DNA of 64,000 bases, taken from contig NZ_FQWQ01000003.1 in NCBI RefSeq assembly GCF_900129725.1, forward strand, positions 124,001 through 188,000, given 5' to 3'. The stretch is from Chryseolinea serpens (GTDB lineage: Bacteria > Bacteroidota > Bacteroidia > Cytophagales > Cyclobacteriaceae). The stretch's first letter is position 1. Every line of letters begins with the position of its first letter. The notes below the pieces were generated by a model. The model saw nothing but the letters and a program-made list of their open reading frames with translations. It had not been told where the DNA came from and made no database searches. The position numbers and the translations under genes are program-made. Of the stretch, positions 7,757-17,624 are shown piece by piece.

Positions 7757-10700
7757 GTGATGGTCCTTAGTTTATTAGCACAATATTTCCGAATTTCAGG
7801 GTTTAGATTTTCTGTGAACCAGATCAGAACATATTTTTTCGTCGCATTCCTTCTCCCGGCGGTTGTTTCCATGGCTCAAAAGAAGGAACAGCCGGCGGTT
7901 CCGGTAAGCTTCCCCGACAGCGTTCGCATCGTCCTGGAAAACACCCGCAATGTAGATGCTACCGTGGTGGGCGCCAGCTTTGCGTCGGCCTGGAATAGCC
8001 TGGCTCCCGACCAGCAGAACCTTATCCGCAAACAGGCGTTCATGATGCGCCGGAAGAAATATCCGCTGCGGCCCCACCAGGTGAACTACTTCGGCGCCAT
8101 CGCCAACGCTGTTTCCACCGAAAAGGCCGACGCCTCCAAGATCTCAGGCTTCCTGAACGTGGCCGGCCAGGTGATCGAGAAGGAGACGACCCAAAGAGCG
8201 GCGAGCTTCCTGCAGATCAGCAACACCTTTTTTCAACACCACGCCCTCCATTACGAAAAACCCTTTCGGCTCTATGCCCGCGACGATGACTATGCGTTCG
8301 ACTACATCATCCCCGCGCCGGCCTTTGACATGAACGACACCACCAGCACGGGAGACGCAAATCCCCCGCCGGTCTCCGATCCGCTGGCTACCCCGTCCCA
8401 TGACGATACAGACGCTTCGGCCGACACTGCCTACGTGGAGATGCCGCCGCTGTGGATGAACCCCCCGCCGCAACCCATCGTGGAGGGCGCCGTGATCCGC
8501 TTCAACCGCGTAACGCTCAACTTCGTGACCCGCTATGATTCGGTGTTCCTGAAAAATACCAAGGGCATGCTTTCGTTCCGTACCGCCTTGTTTGTAGGGG
8601 AGGAGGGAACGTTTGACTGGACGCCCGCCCAATTGAGCGCCGACAGTGTGAACTGTAATCTCACCGTCTACAATTTCAACGTCAACAAACCGGAATTTAA
8701 ATCGGACCTCGTCAAGCTGAACTACCTCGGCAAAACGCCCGGCTATATTCCCGGCACGTTCGAGTTCAAGTCGGCCGCGCGCAAAGATTCCGTGCCCTCC
8801 AGCTACCCGCGCTTCAAGTCATTTCAAAACAACCTGGCCATCAAAGGCATTGGCGACGAGAACGTGAAATACAGCGGCGGTTTTTCGCTGACCGGCCGGA
8901 GGATCTCCAGCGCCTCTGTCACCGGCGACCCGTCGACCATCGAAGTGTATCACAACGGCGAATTGAAATTCACCTCCAAGTCGCCCGACTTCGTGTTCAC
9001 GGACTCCACGATCTCGGCGAAAAATTCCAGCGTGAGCATTCGCATGAAAAGCGACTCCATCACGCACCGCATGGTGCGGATGCGCTACACCTTTGGAAAA
9101 GACAGCACGCAGCGCCTGGTGCTGCAAAAGGACAAAGGCAACATGAAACACACGCCCTATTCGGCGTCGTTCTTCAATATTGATTTTGCTGCCGACGTGA
9201 TCCGCTGGGATCTGTTTGCCGACAGTTTGAACATCCTGACCGACGGTGGCCGCAATACGGTGCCGGTAATCATCGAGTCGGTAGACTACTTCGACGCCGA
9301 AGATTATCGATTGCTGAAAGGCGAAGGATTTACGTTCCACCCGCTGGCCCTGGTGGCCAACTATTGCCTGAAAAACAAAGTCCGCGATTTCTACTCCGGC
9401 GACCTGGCTTCCTTCTCCGGAAAGAAGATGCCCGATATCAAGGCGGCCATCGAGTTTCTGAGTGAAAAAGGATTGATCGACTATTCCCCGAAAACGGACG
9501 TCGTGCATGTGAAAGAAAAAGCCATCCTGCTCTACAAAGCCTATCGTGGCGAAATGGACTACGACAACCTCAAGATCCATTCCGTCATCGATAGTTTTCC
9601 GAACGCCACGCTGAATTTCCAAAAAGAATACATGGTCGTGCGCGGGGTGGAGGAATTCGATGTCAGCGACTCGCTGAATGTTCGCATCGAGCCCGACAGC
9701 AGTGTGATCACACTCCTTCAAAACCGCGACATCAAGTTCGACGGGACCATCAACGCCGGGAACTTCGAGATCAGCGGGAAAGGCTTTACCCTGAAATACG
9801 ACAGCTTCTACATCAGCCTCACACACATCGATTCCATCAACTTCTATGTGACGGAAACCAATGCACGAGGGCAGAGTGTGCGTCGCAAGATCAACAACTC
9901 CATGGTGGGCACCGACTCCACCGCGGCGGCGGCCGGGGGATTGGACAACAAGCAGCAAACCTCGGGCACGCTGTTCATCAGCAAGGCCAACAACAAATCC
10001 GGCAAGCAAAAGCTGGCGCACTATCCGCGTCTGGATGCGGCAGCGGGCGGGGTGATCTACTTCGATCGAGAGGAGGTGCTGGGAGGCGCCTACGACCGGT
10101 CGATGTTCTTCGTAGTGCCGCCGTTCAAGCTCGACAGTTTGAACAACGCCGACCCGGCCTCGATCAATTTTGATGGCACGTTCGTGAGCGGCATGTTCCC
10201 CAGCTTCAAAGAGAAATTGCATACGCAGCCCGACAAATCGCTGGGCTTCGATCATACCATTCCAAAGGGAGGATATCAACTCTATCAGGGCGAAGGAAAA
10301 ATGAACGGAAGCCTTTCCATGAACAACCGCGGTCTCCGCGGAACGGGTAGAATTGATTACCTGGCAGCCTCCGTGACCTCCAACGATTTTGTCTATTACC
10401 CCGACTCGGTGCTGGCCCGCGGTATGCGCGCCACGATATCGGAAAAGCAATTTGGTGGCGTCGAATTCCCCAATGCCTCGCTGACGGACTACGACATGAA
10501 GTGGTTCCCGAAGAGCGACAAGATGAAATTCAAGAACATGAAGGCGCCCTTCAGCTTTTATGACTCCACCGCGCAAATGCAGGGCACCGTCACCGTCTCG
10601 AAGGAAGGCGTGGCAGGTGCGGGCAAGCTGGAGACACGGGGCACCGAGTTGATCTCGCGCAACATGAATTTTGCCGCCAAGGATTTTGGCGCCCGTCACG

Positions 10701-12598
10701 CCCGATTCAAGGTGAAGTCCGACGATCCCGAAAAACCCTTGATGCAGGGTAACGATATCCGCCTGAAATTTAACCTCGAACAAAACTATGCCGACATCAG
10801 CCCGGAAGTAGAAGGCGTAGCCGCCATCGCGTTCCCTTTTGCGCAATTCAAGACTTCCATCCCCAAAATGCGGTGGGATCTGAACGCACAGAAGATCACC
10901 ATGAGCAAAGATCCGGACGTGCCCCTGGAAAATTCCTACTTCTACACCACGCGCAAAGACCTCGACTCACTGAACTTCAACGCCGAAAAAGCCGAATATA
11001 ATCTGAAGACCCAGGAGTTGAAAGTGAGTGGCATTCCCTACATCATCGTGGCGGATGCTAAGATCACACCCGAGAACAACGAAGTGTTGATCCTGGAAAA
11101 CGCCAAGATCGGAACCCTGAAGAACACCACCATCGTGCTCGACACGTTGAACGGCTATCACCGCCTCACCGAGGGCGTGGTGGACATCGTGTCGCGGAAA
11201 GAGTTTGCCGGGTACGCTACCTATCAATATGTGAACCTCCTCCGCGATACGTTTGCCATCAAGATGACCAACTTTCACCTGGAGCCCATCGAACCCCTTG
11301 ACTTGACCAAACGCTCGTCGAAGCGGAAGTCATCTGCGGCGAGTATGCAGACGGTGGCGACCGGTGCGGTGACGGATAAGGAGATGCTGGTATTAGGAGC
11401 GGGCATGTATTACAAAGGCGACATGATCATGTATGCCACACGTCCGGCGTTACAATTGTCGGGCTATGTGAAACTCGATATCAAAAAGATCAAGGGTGCC
11501 AACACGTGGATCCAATATGCACAGAGCGGCGATGAGACCGATGTGGTCGTCGACTTTGCCAACGCCGTGACCGAAGAAGGCAAGCGCGTGATTGCCGGTC
11601 TGCACGTAGGCTCCGACAATGACCTCTACATCACGTTCATGAACGACAAGAAATCCGACGACGACGAAGATTTCTTTATGCCCCAAGGCATGTTGCACTA
11701 CGACACCGCCACCCGCGAATTCAAGATCGAAGACATGGAGAAGGCCGCGGGAAACAAGCTGTCGGGAAAACTTTTTGCCTACAAGGACGAAAACATGCAG
11801 GTGCGGTTTGAAGGCCCCATCAACCTTTTCAAAGGAAGCAAAGACTTCAACGTAACGGCCTCCGCCCTGGGTCAGGGCAGCATGGAGAACAATGAGATCA
11901 AGATGAATACTTTCGTCATGGTCGATTCCAATGTGCCCATCCAGGCGTTCGACATCATGGCCAAGCAGATCCAGGACGTGATCAAGAATGAAGGCGCGGA
12001 AGAAGGATTGGGCGACCAAACGGAATTGTTGTATAAGATCGGCGATTTCCTGGGCGAAAAAGCTGTAAAAGATTTTGAGCAACGCAGCCTCCAGGGCTAT
12101 GTCTCCCTGGGCACGCTGGCCCCCACGGCCAAGCCACTGGTGTTTGCCAACGTGAATCTGAAATGGTCCCCCAAACACAAGGCGTTTTATAGCGAAGGGC
12201 CACTGGGCATGTCGAACAGTGGGCGCAACGACATCAACGGCGCGTTTGAAGGTTTCATGGAAATAAAAAAGAACGAAGACGGCTCACCGGTGTTCCACGT
12301 CTTCTTCAAGGCCTCGCCGGAAGCCTGGTATTATTTCGGCCTGGAAGACAACCGCCTGATGGTGCAGTCGTCCAATTCAGATTTTAACACGATCATTTCA
12401 AAGAAGTCCAATGCCGGCAAAGCGAAGATCGGCGAGGTGGCTTTCATTCCCGGCAGTGATGACGAAACGCTGTCGTTCATCAACCGCTTCCGCCGCGAAT
12501 ATTTTGGCAACGACGTGCCCTACAGCTTTGGTGACAGCACCGCCACCATCAAGAAGAAGGACGACGAAAAGAAAAAAGAATCGGATGATGGATTTTAG
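7757..12598 (+). CDS. Very large secreted beta-rich protein of unknown function
   Basis: 1613 residues from ATG 7757. A GTG at 7814 would give a tidier signal peptide (NQIRTYFFVAFLLPAVVSMAQ) and may be the real start. I do not recognise a named domain. The first 150 residues after the signal are helical and charged; then comes an acidic Pro/Asp-rich linker (about residues 190-230). The remainder is dominated by short alternating strands, with recurring forms such as V-x-G-x-F-x-L-T-G, I-x-F-D-G-T-I-N-A-G and G-x-V-T-V-S-K-E-G-V-x-G-x-G. It ends in a Lys/Asp/Glu-rich tail (KKKDDEKKKESDDGF). There is no transmembrane segment besides the signal. Repeated strands without membrane anchors would fit a periplasmic beta-groove or fibre, but that is inference. 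It stands alone, with no close neighbour on the same strand before 12837. Confidence 0.8.
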   Translation: MMVLSLLAQYFRISGFRFSVNQIRTYFFVAFLLPAVVSMAQKKEQPAVPVSFPDSVRIVLENTRNVDATVVGASFASAWNSLAPDQQNLIRKQAFMMRRKKYPLRPHQVNYFGAIANAVSTEKADASKISGFLNVAGQVIEKETTQRAASFLQISNTFFQHHALHYEKPFRLYARDDDYAFDYIIPAPAFDMNDTTSTGDANPPPVSDPLATPSHDDTDASADTAYVEMPPLWMNPPPQPIVEGAVIRFNRVTLNFVTRYDSVFLKNTKGMLSFRTALFVGEEGTFDWTPAQLSADSVNCNLTVYNFNVNKPEFKSDLVKLNYLGKTPGYIPGTFEFKSAARKDSVPSSYPRFKSFQNNLAIKGIGDENVKYSGGFSLTGRRISSASVTGDPSTIEVYHNGELKFTSKSPDFVFTDSTISAKNSSVSIRMKSDSITHRMVRMRYTFGKDSTQRLVLQKDKGNMKHTPYSASFFNIDFAADVIRWDLFADSLNILTDGGRNTVPVIIESVDYFDAEDYRLLKGEGFTFHPLALVANYCLKNKVRDFYSGDLASFSGKKMPDIKAAIEFLSEKGLIDYSPKTDVVHVKEKAILLYKAYRGEMDYDNLKIHSVIDSFPNATLNFQKEYMVVRGVEEFDVSDSLNVRIEPDSSVITLLQNRDIKFDGTINAGNFEISGKGFTLKYDSFYISLTHIDSINFYVTETNARGQSVRRKINNSMVGTDSTAAAAGGLDNKQQTSGTLFISKANNKSGKQKLAHYPRLDAAAGGVIYFDREEVLGGAYDRSMFFVVPPFKLDSLNNADPASINFDGTFVSGMFPSFKEKLHTQPDKSLGFDHTIPKGGYQLYQGEGKMNGSLSMNNRGLRGTGRIDYLAASVTSNDFVYYPDSVLARGMRATISEKQFGGVEFPNASLTDYDMKWFPKSDKMKFKNMKAPFSFYDSTAQMQGTVTVSKEGVAGAGKLETRGTELISRNMNFAAKDFGARHARFKVKSDDPEKPLMQGNDIRLKFNLEQNYADISPEVEGVAAIAFPFAQFKTSIPKMRWDLNAQKITMSKDPDVPLENSYFYTTRKDLDSLNFNAEKAEYNLKTQELKVSGIPYIIVADAKITPENNEVLILENAKIGTLKNTTIVLDTLNGYHRLTEGVVDIVSRKEFAGYATYQYVNLLRDTFAIKMTNFHLEPIEPLDLTKRSSKRKSSAASMQTVATGAVTDKEMLVLGAGMYYKGDMIMYATRPALQLSGYVKLDIKKIKGANTWIQYAQSGDETDVVVDFANAVTEEGKRVIAGLHVGSDNDLYITFMNDKKSDDDEDFFMPQGMLHYDTATREFKIEDMEKAAGNKLSGKLFAYKDENMQVRFEGPINLFKGSKDFNVTASALGQGSMENNEIKMNTFVMVDSNVPIQAFDIMAKQIQDVIKNEGAEEGLGDQTELLYKIGDFLGEKAVKDFEQRSLQGYVSLGTLAPTAKPLVFANVNLKWSPKHKAFYSEGPLGMSNSGRNDINGAFEGFMEIKKNEDGSPVFHVFFKASPEAWYYFGLEDNRLMVQSSNSDFNTIISKKSNAGKAKIGEVAFIPGSDDETLSFINRFRREYFGNDVPYSFGDSTATIKKKDDEKKKESDDGF

Positions 12599-12836
12599 TC
12601 AGGAGGAGGATCTGATTTTAAATTTCATGGCTCGCTAGCCAATGGCAAATTCCGCGAACAATCTCATTTCGAAGAAAGATACATCTCATGTCAATGGACA
12701 TACGTTTGCTCCACAACATTGTTGGAGCGAGTAGTTTGCGACGGGGAAGAGGGGTGTAGAAAAAGGGGCCTGTTTAACAAAGAAGAACCTGTTTATAAAA
12801 TATTCTGAATTTTTACACCTGCACTAACTTAGCTCT

Positions 12837-15281
12837 ATGGAAGCGTTTTTTGTCTTTCTTCTCGCGGTGATTTTGGTCGCGCTCATTCTCAATGTCAAGA
12901 GCACGGTCAATAGTCATTTCAATACCCTTCAAAAGACCATAGAAGACCTGCGGAAGGAGTTGCGGAAGCTGCAATTCCAACAGCCTCCCGTGCCTCCCAC
13001 GCCGCCAGCCCGCTCGGTATTGGAAGATATTGTGGCTTCCCACACCACACCCGTTCAGAAGCCTGTGCCTGTTCCCGAAAAGAAAGTGGAACCCGTGAAG
13101 GAACCGGAGCCGGCAGCGGAGAAGTCGACGCCCCGGCCACCCGAAGAAGTCGTGCCCGTCCCCAAAGTCATTTCAACACCTTCCTACGAGCCCGTTCCGC
13201 GCAAACCCGTGCCGGCGCCCAAGCCCGAACGTCCCGGCTTTTTCGAGCGCAATCCGGATCTTGAGAAATTTATCGGCGAGAATCTCGCCAACAAGGTGGG
13301 GATTGGTATCCTGGTGTTGGGCATCGGATTTTTTGTGAAATATGCCATCGATCAGGATTGGATCGGTGAGATCGGCCGCGTATTCATCGGCGTGCTCTGT
13401 GGCGGTATTTTGATTGGAGTAGCCCATCGCCTGCGCAAGACCTTTGTGGCGTTCAGCTCGGTGTTGGTGGGTGGAGGCATTGCGATACTTTACCTCACCA
13501 TCTATATCGCTTTTCATGATTATGAAATATTCTCCCAGACGGTGGCCTTTATGCTCATGGTCGTTATCACGGCGTTTGCGGTGGTGCTATCGTTGGGGTA
13601 TGACCGCAAGGAACTCGCGATCCTGTCCATCCTGGGTGGCTTTGCGTCGCCCTTCATGGTGAGCACGGGTGAAGGGAATTATGTGGTGTTGTTTACCTAT
13701 GTGTTGATCCTGGACGGCGGTATGCTGGTGTTAGCCTACTACAAGAAATGGAATATTGTCAACATCATTTGCTATGCCTTCACGATCCTTCTTTTTGGAT
13801 CGTGGGTGGGGGCACGTTTCGATGGCGAGAACACTTCCATGATCGCCGGCGCCATGATCTTTGCCACCTTGTTTTACCTCGTGTTCTTTGCCATGAACAT
13901 GATCAACAACCTGCGCAAGCGCACGTCGTTCGAGGCGTTGGAGATTGGCATGCTGCTGAGCACAACCTTTTTCTATTATGCCGCCGGCATGGTGATCCTG
14001 AACAACCCGCACGGCGAAGACTTCAAAGGACTATTCACCGCCAGCCTCGGCATTTTCAATTTTATATTTGCCTATGCACTGTTCAAAAGCACGCGGGTGG
14101 ACAAGAACCTGGTCTACCTGCTGATCGGCCTCGTCCTGACCTTCATAAGCCTCGCAGCGCCGGTACAATTGGAAGGTAACTACATCACACTCTTCTGGGC
14201 AGCAGAAGCCGTGCTGTTGTTGTGGCTTTCGCAAAAGTCGGGCATCCGGTTGATGAAATTGACCTCCGTGATTGTGATGGTGCTGATGGTGATCAGCTTG
14301 CTGATGGATTGGGGGCAGATCTATCTCGGGGAAAATGGCGACCAAGCCCTCCGCATCATCTTGAACAAAGGATATATCACCAGCCTGGTATCCCTGGCTT
14401 CCATCGTATTGACCTTGATCTTATTGAAGTCGGAAACGCAGGAGCGCCAGGAGCAAGTGCGGGTCTATAAAACCTTGCTCACGTTTGCCGGTATCGCGTT
14501 GCTGTATTTCTCACAGCTGTTGGAGTTGCGTTACCACCTGGCGGCCGATGGATTTTCGTATGAGGCGCAAAACATCATCATCGGTGTATACAACATGGTA
14601 TTCATCGCCGGATTGCTTTTAGCGCAGAAGAAACTGCCCCTGCCACAAGAGGCAAAATATGCCCCGGCGGTATTGGGTGTGTTTGCCATGTTACTTTACT
14701 TGTTCTTCTATCAGGGCCAAAGCGTCATCGCCCGAAACGAATACTTTTTGGACATGACCAGTGCAACGGGTTTTGTGTTTCACTATGTTTTGGTCGCGGC
14801 CTTGCTGGTGGTGTCCGTTCTTAGTTTGAGAGAGATCCAGAAATTGGAGTCCTTTAATCAAAGCTCGCAGAATATCTATTCCTGGTTTTTCGTATTCTTC
14901 TATTTATTTGTGGCCAGCGCCGAACTCGATAACCTCGTGGTGAGCATCGGTTATTCCACTCCGGAGTCGCTGGGGCACATCCTTACGCAGAACCACAAGA
15001 TCGGTTATCCCATCCTGTGGGGCGTAACGTCGTTCTTGCTCATTGCCGTAGGTTTGAAAACAAAGAAGAAACACCTCCGCATCATATCACTAACCCTTTT
15101 TCTGATCACGCTGGTAAAGCTGTTTGCCGTGGATATCCGGGGGATCTCGGAAGGCGGGAAGATTGCCGCCTTCATTTCACTGGGCGTGTTGTTGCTGGTC
15201 GTGTCGTTCATGTATCAGCGGTTGAAGAAGTTGTTGCTGGCCGATGAAGTTTCCACTAAAGAAAATGATCCAGAAGCATGA
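12837..15281 (+). CDS. DUF2339 polytopic membrane protein
   Basis: 814 residues. An N-terminal membrane helix (about 1-20) and coiled coil (HFNTLQKTIEDLRKEL) are followed by a Pro/Glu/Val-rich linker (about 45-130). The DUF2339 core opens with ENLANKVGIGILVLGIGFFVKYAIDQ and continues with some twenty or more hydrophobic helices to the C-terminus. The family is widespread and of unknown biochemical role. Its stop overlaps the start of the following DUF3999 gene by four bases, a pairing that recurs in many bacteria, so the two products probably act together in the inner membrane. TAACTTAG at 12825-12832 resembles a -7 box but lies very close to the ATG. Confidence 0.88.
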   Translation: MEAFFVFLLAVILVALILNVKSTVNSHFNTLQKTIEDLRKELRKLQFQQPPVPPTPPARSVLEDIVASHTTPVQKPVPVPEKKVEPVKEPEPAAEKSTPRPPEEVVPVPKVISTPSYEPVPRKPVPAPKPERPGFFERNPDLEKFIGENLANKVGIGILVLGIGFFVKYAIDQDWIGEIGRVFIGVLCGGILIGVAHRLRKTFVAFSSVLVGGGIAILYLTIYIAFHDYEIFSQTVAFMLMVVITAFAVVLSLGYDRKELAILSILGGFASPFMVSTGEGNYVVLFTYVLILDGGMLVLAYYKKWNIVNIICYAFTILLFGSWVGARFDGENTSMIAGAMIFATLFYLVFFAMNMINNLRKRTSFEALEIGMLLSTTFFYYAAGMVILNNPHGEDFKGLFTASLGIFNFIFAYALFKSTRVDKNLVYLLIGLVLTFISLAAPVQLEGNYITLFWAAEAVLLLWLSQKSGIRLMKLTSVIVMVLMVISLLMDWGQIYLGENGDQALRIILNKGYITSLVSLASIVLTLILLKSETQERQEQVRVYKTLLTFAGIALLYFSQLLELRYHLAADGFSYEAQNIIIGVYNMVFIAGLLLAQKKLPLPQEAKYAPAVLGVFAMLLYLFFYQGQSVIARNEYFLDMTSATGFVFHYVLVAALLVVSVLSLREIQKLESFNQSSQNIYSWFFVFFYLFVASAELDNLVVSIGYSTPESLGHILTQNHKIGYPILWGVTSFLLIAVGLKTKKKHLRIISLTLFLITLVKLFAVDIRGISEGGKIAAFISLGVLLLVVSFMYQRLKKLLLADEVSTKENDPEA

Positions 15282-16534
15282 GACGTTTGTTGATCGTATT
15301 GACAGTTTGTTTGATCGCTGGCAAGGGGATGGCACAAACCCCAACCTTCGTGGCCGAAGCCACCTTGCCCGCCGTTACGAAGGATGGATTTTATGAAGTC
15401 GAGATCGTACCGGCGTTGGCCGTGTACCTGAATGAATCCTTCGGAAACATTCGGCTCTACGATGCCCAGCATCATGAAGTACCCTATCTCCTGCGGGAAG
15501 AGTCGGCGCGCTATTATGCCGGACAATTCACGCCCTACGAAATCCTGGAGAAAAAGCAAGAGGAAGGATGTTGCACCTCGCTGATCCTGCACAATCCAAA
15601 GCAAAGCGAACTCAACTCCATCCAACTGATCATCCGCAACGCAGAGGTCACAAAAGAAGCGACGTTGCTGGGAAGTGACGATCGAAAACAATGGTTCGCG
15701 CTGAAACAGCATTTCTCTCTTTCCCCCGCCGCCAATGCCAATGGAATATCCGAGGTTAAGATCGTGGACTTTCCGCTGAGCAACTACCGTTATTACTCCT
15801 TGCGAATAGCCGACTCCACCAGCGCGCCTTTGAATATTTTAAATGCAGGCTATACGGAAGATAGCCGCGTGGAGGAAGCAAAATTCACGGAAGTGCCCGT
15901 GCGAAAAATAACCACCGGGCAAAAAACCGGAGAAAAGAATACCTATGTCACCATCCGTTTCGATACCGCCCGCCTCGTCGACAAGTTGGAATTGAAAATG
16001 AAGGGTGCGCCTTATTTTCTCAGGCACGCCGTGTTGTATGAACCGCAGCAACGCGCATCCAAAAAAGGAGAGACGTCTACGTACTACAATCGCGTGGAGG
16101 AGATGGAAGTGAATTCTCACCATCCCACCACACTGGAATTTCCCGCATTGAAGGTGAAAGAGTTTTTGATTGTGATCGACAATCAGGACAACCCACCGCT
16201 GGAAGTCGCGGAGGCAAAGCCCTTTCAGCGGCGCCGCTACCTGACCGCCTACTTAAAAAGCGGCATGACACATACGTTGGATGTTGGTCAGGAATCTTTG
16301 TCAACACCCGCCTACGATCTCGCTTTCTTCAAAGACAGCATCCCGGATCAACCTCAAGTGGTCCATACCGGGGTGATCACCGTGTTCGAACAAAAACAAG
16401 CGGAAACTTCTCCAACATTTTTCACCACAAAGGCTTTTATCTGGGTGGCTGTGATCGGCGTGATTGCCGTGTTGGGTTTTATGTCGGTAAAACTTTTGAA
16501 GGAAACGAATGCGCAGAAAAAAGAAGGCCTCTGA
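15278..16534 (+). CDS. DUF3999 family membrane-anchored periplasmic protein
   Basis: 418 residues. Signal peptide at residues 1-19 (MRRLLIVLTVCLIAGKGMA), a large beta-rich exported part (about 20-375) and one C-terminal membrane helix (FIWVAVIGVIAVLGFMSV), followed by a short basic tail. The order matches DUF3999, which is usually encoded right after DUF2339 as here. The exported domain would face the periplasm while the DUF2339 protein spans the membrane. No catalytic motif is evident. The gene ends eight bases before the stop of the convergent ketosynthase operon. Confidence 0.82.
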   Translation: MRRLLIVLTVCLIAGKGMAQTPTFVAEATLPAVTKDGFYEVEIVPALAVYLNESFGNIRLYDAQHHEVPYLLREESARYYAGQFTPYEILEKKQEEGCCTSLILHNPKQSELNSIQLIIRNAEVTKEATLLGSDDRKQWFALKQHFSLSPAANANGISEVKIVDFPLSNYRYYSLRIADSTSAPLNILNAGYTEDSRVEEAKFTEVPVRKITTGQKTGEKNTYVTIRFDTARLVDKLELKMKGAPYFLRHAVLYEPQQRASKKGETSTYYNRVEEMEVNSHHPTTLEFPALKVKEFLIVIDNQDNPPLEVAEAKPFQRRRYLTAYLKSGMTHTLDVGQESLSTPAYDLAFFKDSIPDQPQVVHTGVITVFEQKQAETSPTFFTTKAFIWVAVIGVIAVLGFMSVKLLKETNAQKKEGL

Positions 16535-16542
16535 AAGCGGAG

Positions 16543-17622
16543 CTATGCGCGTTGCATCAACATGAAAGCGTAGTTCCGGTTCATGTAGTGACTCACCGAT
16601 AACACCGTTTTAATTTCCTTTGGGGTTTCGAAAGCAGAAGCCTTCACCACCTCAGGAATAGATTGTTTTTTCAACACGGATGCACCCAGCCAAAGGGCGA
16701 ATGACGTGACCGTGCAATAGTCACCACAAAGGTGCTTGTATCGGGCCTGTGGAATTGCCTTCAAATCCGAATGCTCTAATTCTTTCAAAATGACGTCACG
16801 TACGGCGTCGCCGGTAATGCCATTGAGCCAAACGTCGACCTCTTCCAGCGAAATGTTATTTGCTTTCAGAAAATCAGCAAGGGAAGCGGCGAGGTGGTCT
16901 TTGGTTTCGGGGCGATAGACCATAGCCACGTCCAGTAACTCACACCAGGTGTTCTCATGACGTGTGCCCGTGAGGTCAAAGAACGCGGCACCTTCGCCTT
17001 GTATCGTTCCCTTCGTGGTGGTATCGAATAAGTTCAGGTTAACGATCGGTTCGGCTTTGAAGTGATGCTCGCGAATGCTGGCGATGAATTGCACGGGAGC
17101 GGCTTCGTCGTAAGACCCCACCAGGTAATGAGCAGCCTGATGCTCATCCAGCCGCATCATGGCATCCTGCAGTGCGTTTTCAAAGGCAAACCCCTTGCTC
17201 ACATAGGTGTTGTTATAGCCCATGCATTTGATCATCACCGCCTCCAGCCCGGCCAGGGCGTTGTAAGTGCCTTGCATGAAATGGGTGGGCGTGAGTTGCT
17301 TTTCCTTCATCTCCAGCATCTCGCGAAGAAACTTCTCCGTCTCGTCCAGGAAGCCATAGCCGGTGGCCGTGATGATGCCATCGGGATGCTCTATGCCCGC
17401 ATCGCGTAAACAGATCGTGGCCGAGGCCAGGCCCACGCGGAGCATGCGGCTGAGGCGTCTTAATTGAATGGGGTTGATATAGGCCTTGAAATCGGGAACA
17501 ACAGCAGTCAGTACGTTTTGATCATAGGTCGTGATCTCCTCCAAAAACATTTGGTTGTCAAATGTCTTCTGCGGAGAGATCATGCCGATGCCCTGAATGA
17601 AATACTGCGCTTTTCCCGCCAT
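16543..17622 (-). CDS. Ketosynthase-like protein without catalytic Cys (chain-length-factor type)
   Basis: 359 residues, last gene of the pigment operon. The overall fold markers of a beta-ketoacyl synthase are present in weak form (ATGYGFLDE, a GEGAAFFDL segment, HYMNRNYAFML at the end). At the position of the nucleophilic Cys the sequence reads NTYVSKGFAF, so Ser142 replaces it. This is the pattern of a chain-length factor, the inactive half of a KS-CLF heterodimer. Two bases separate it from the active ketosynthase gene upstream, which should be its partner. In flexirubin and aryl-polyene clusters such pairs extend the acyl chain and set its length. I infer the role from context and the missing Cys; sequence divergence is high. 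Confidence 0.75.
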   Translation of the reverse strand: MAGKAQYFIQGIGMISPQKTFDNQMFLEEITTYDQNVLTAVVPDFKAYINPIQLRRLSRMLRVGLASATICLRDAGIEHPDGIITATGYGFLDETEKFLREMLEMKEKQLTPTHFMQGTYNALAGLEAVMIKCMGYNNTYVSKGFAFENALQDAMMRLDEHQAAHYLVGSYDEAAPVQFIASIREHHFKAEPIVNLNLFDTTTKGTIQGEGAAFFDLTGTRHENTWCELLDVAMVYRPETKDHLAASLADFLKANNISLEEVDVWLNGITGDAVRDVILKELEHSDLKAIPQARYKHLCGDYCTVTSFALWLGASVLKKQSIPEVVKASAFETPKEIKTVLSVSHYMNRNYAFMLMQRA

Positions 17623-17624
17623 AG

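Noticed and set aside
8819-10846. 675-codon open frame on the minus strand
   Set aside because: Antisense to the 1613-residue gene, with shadow-type composition and no motifs.
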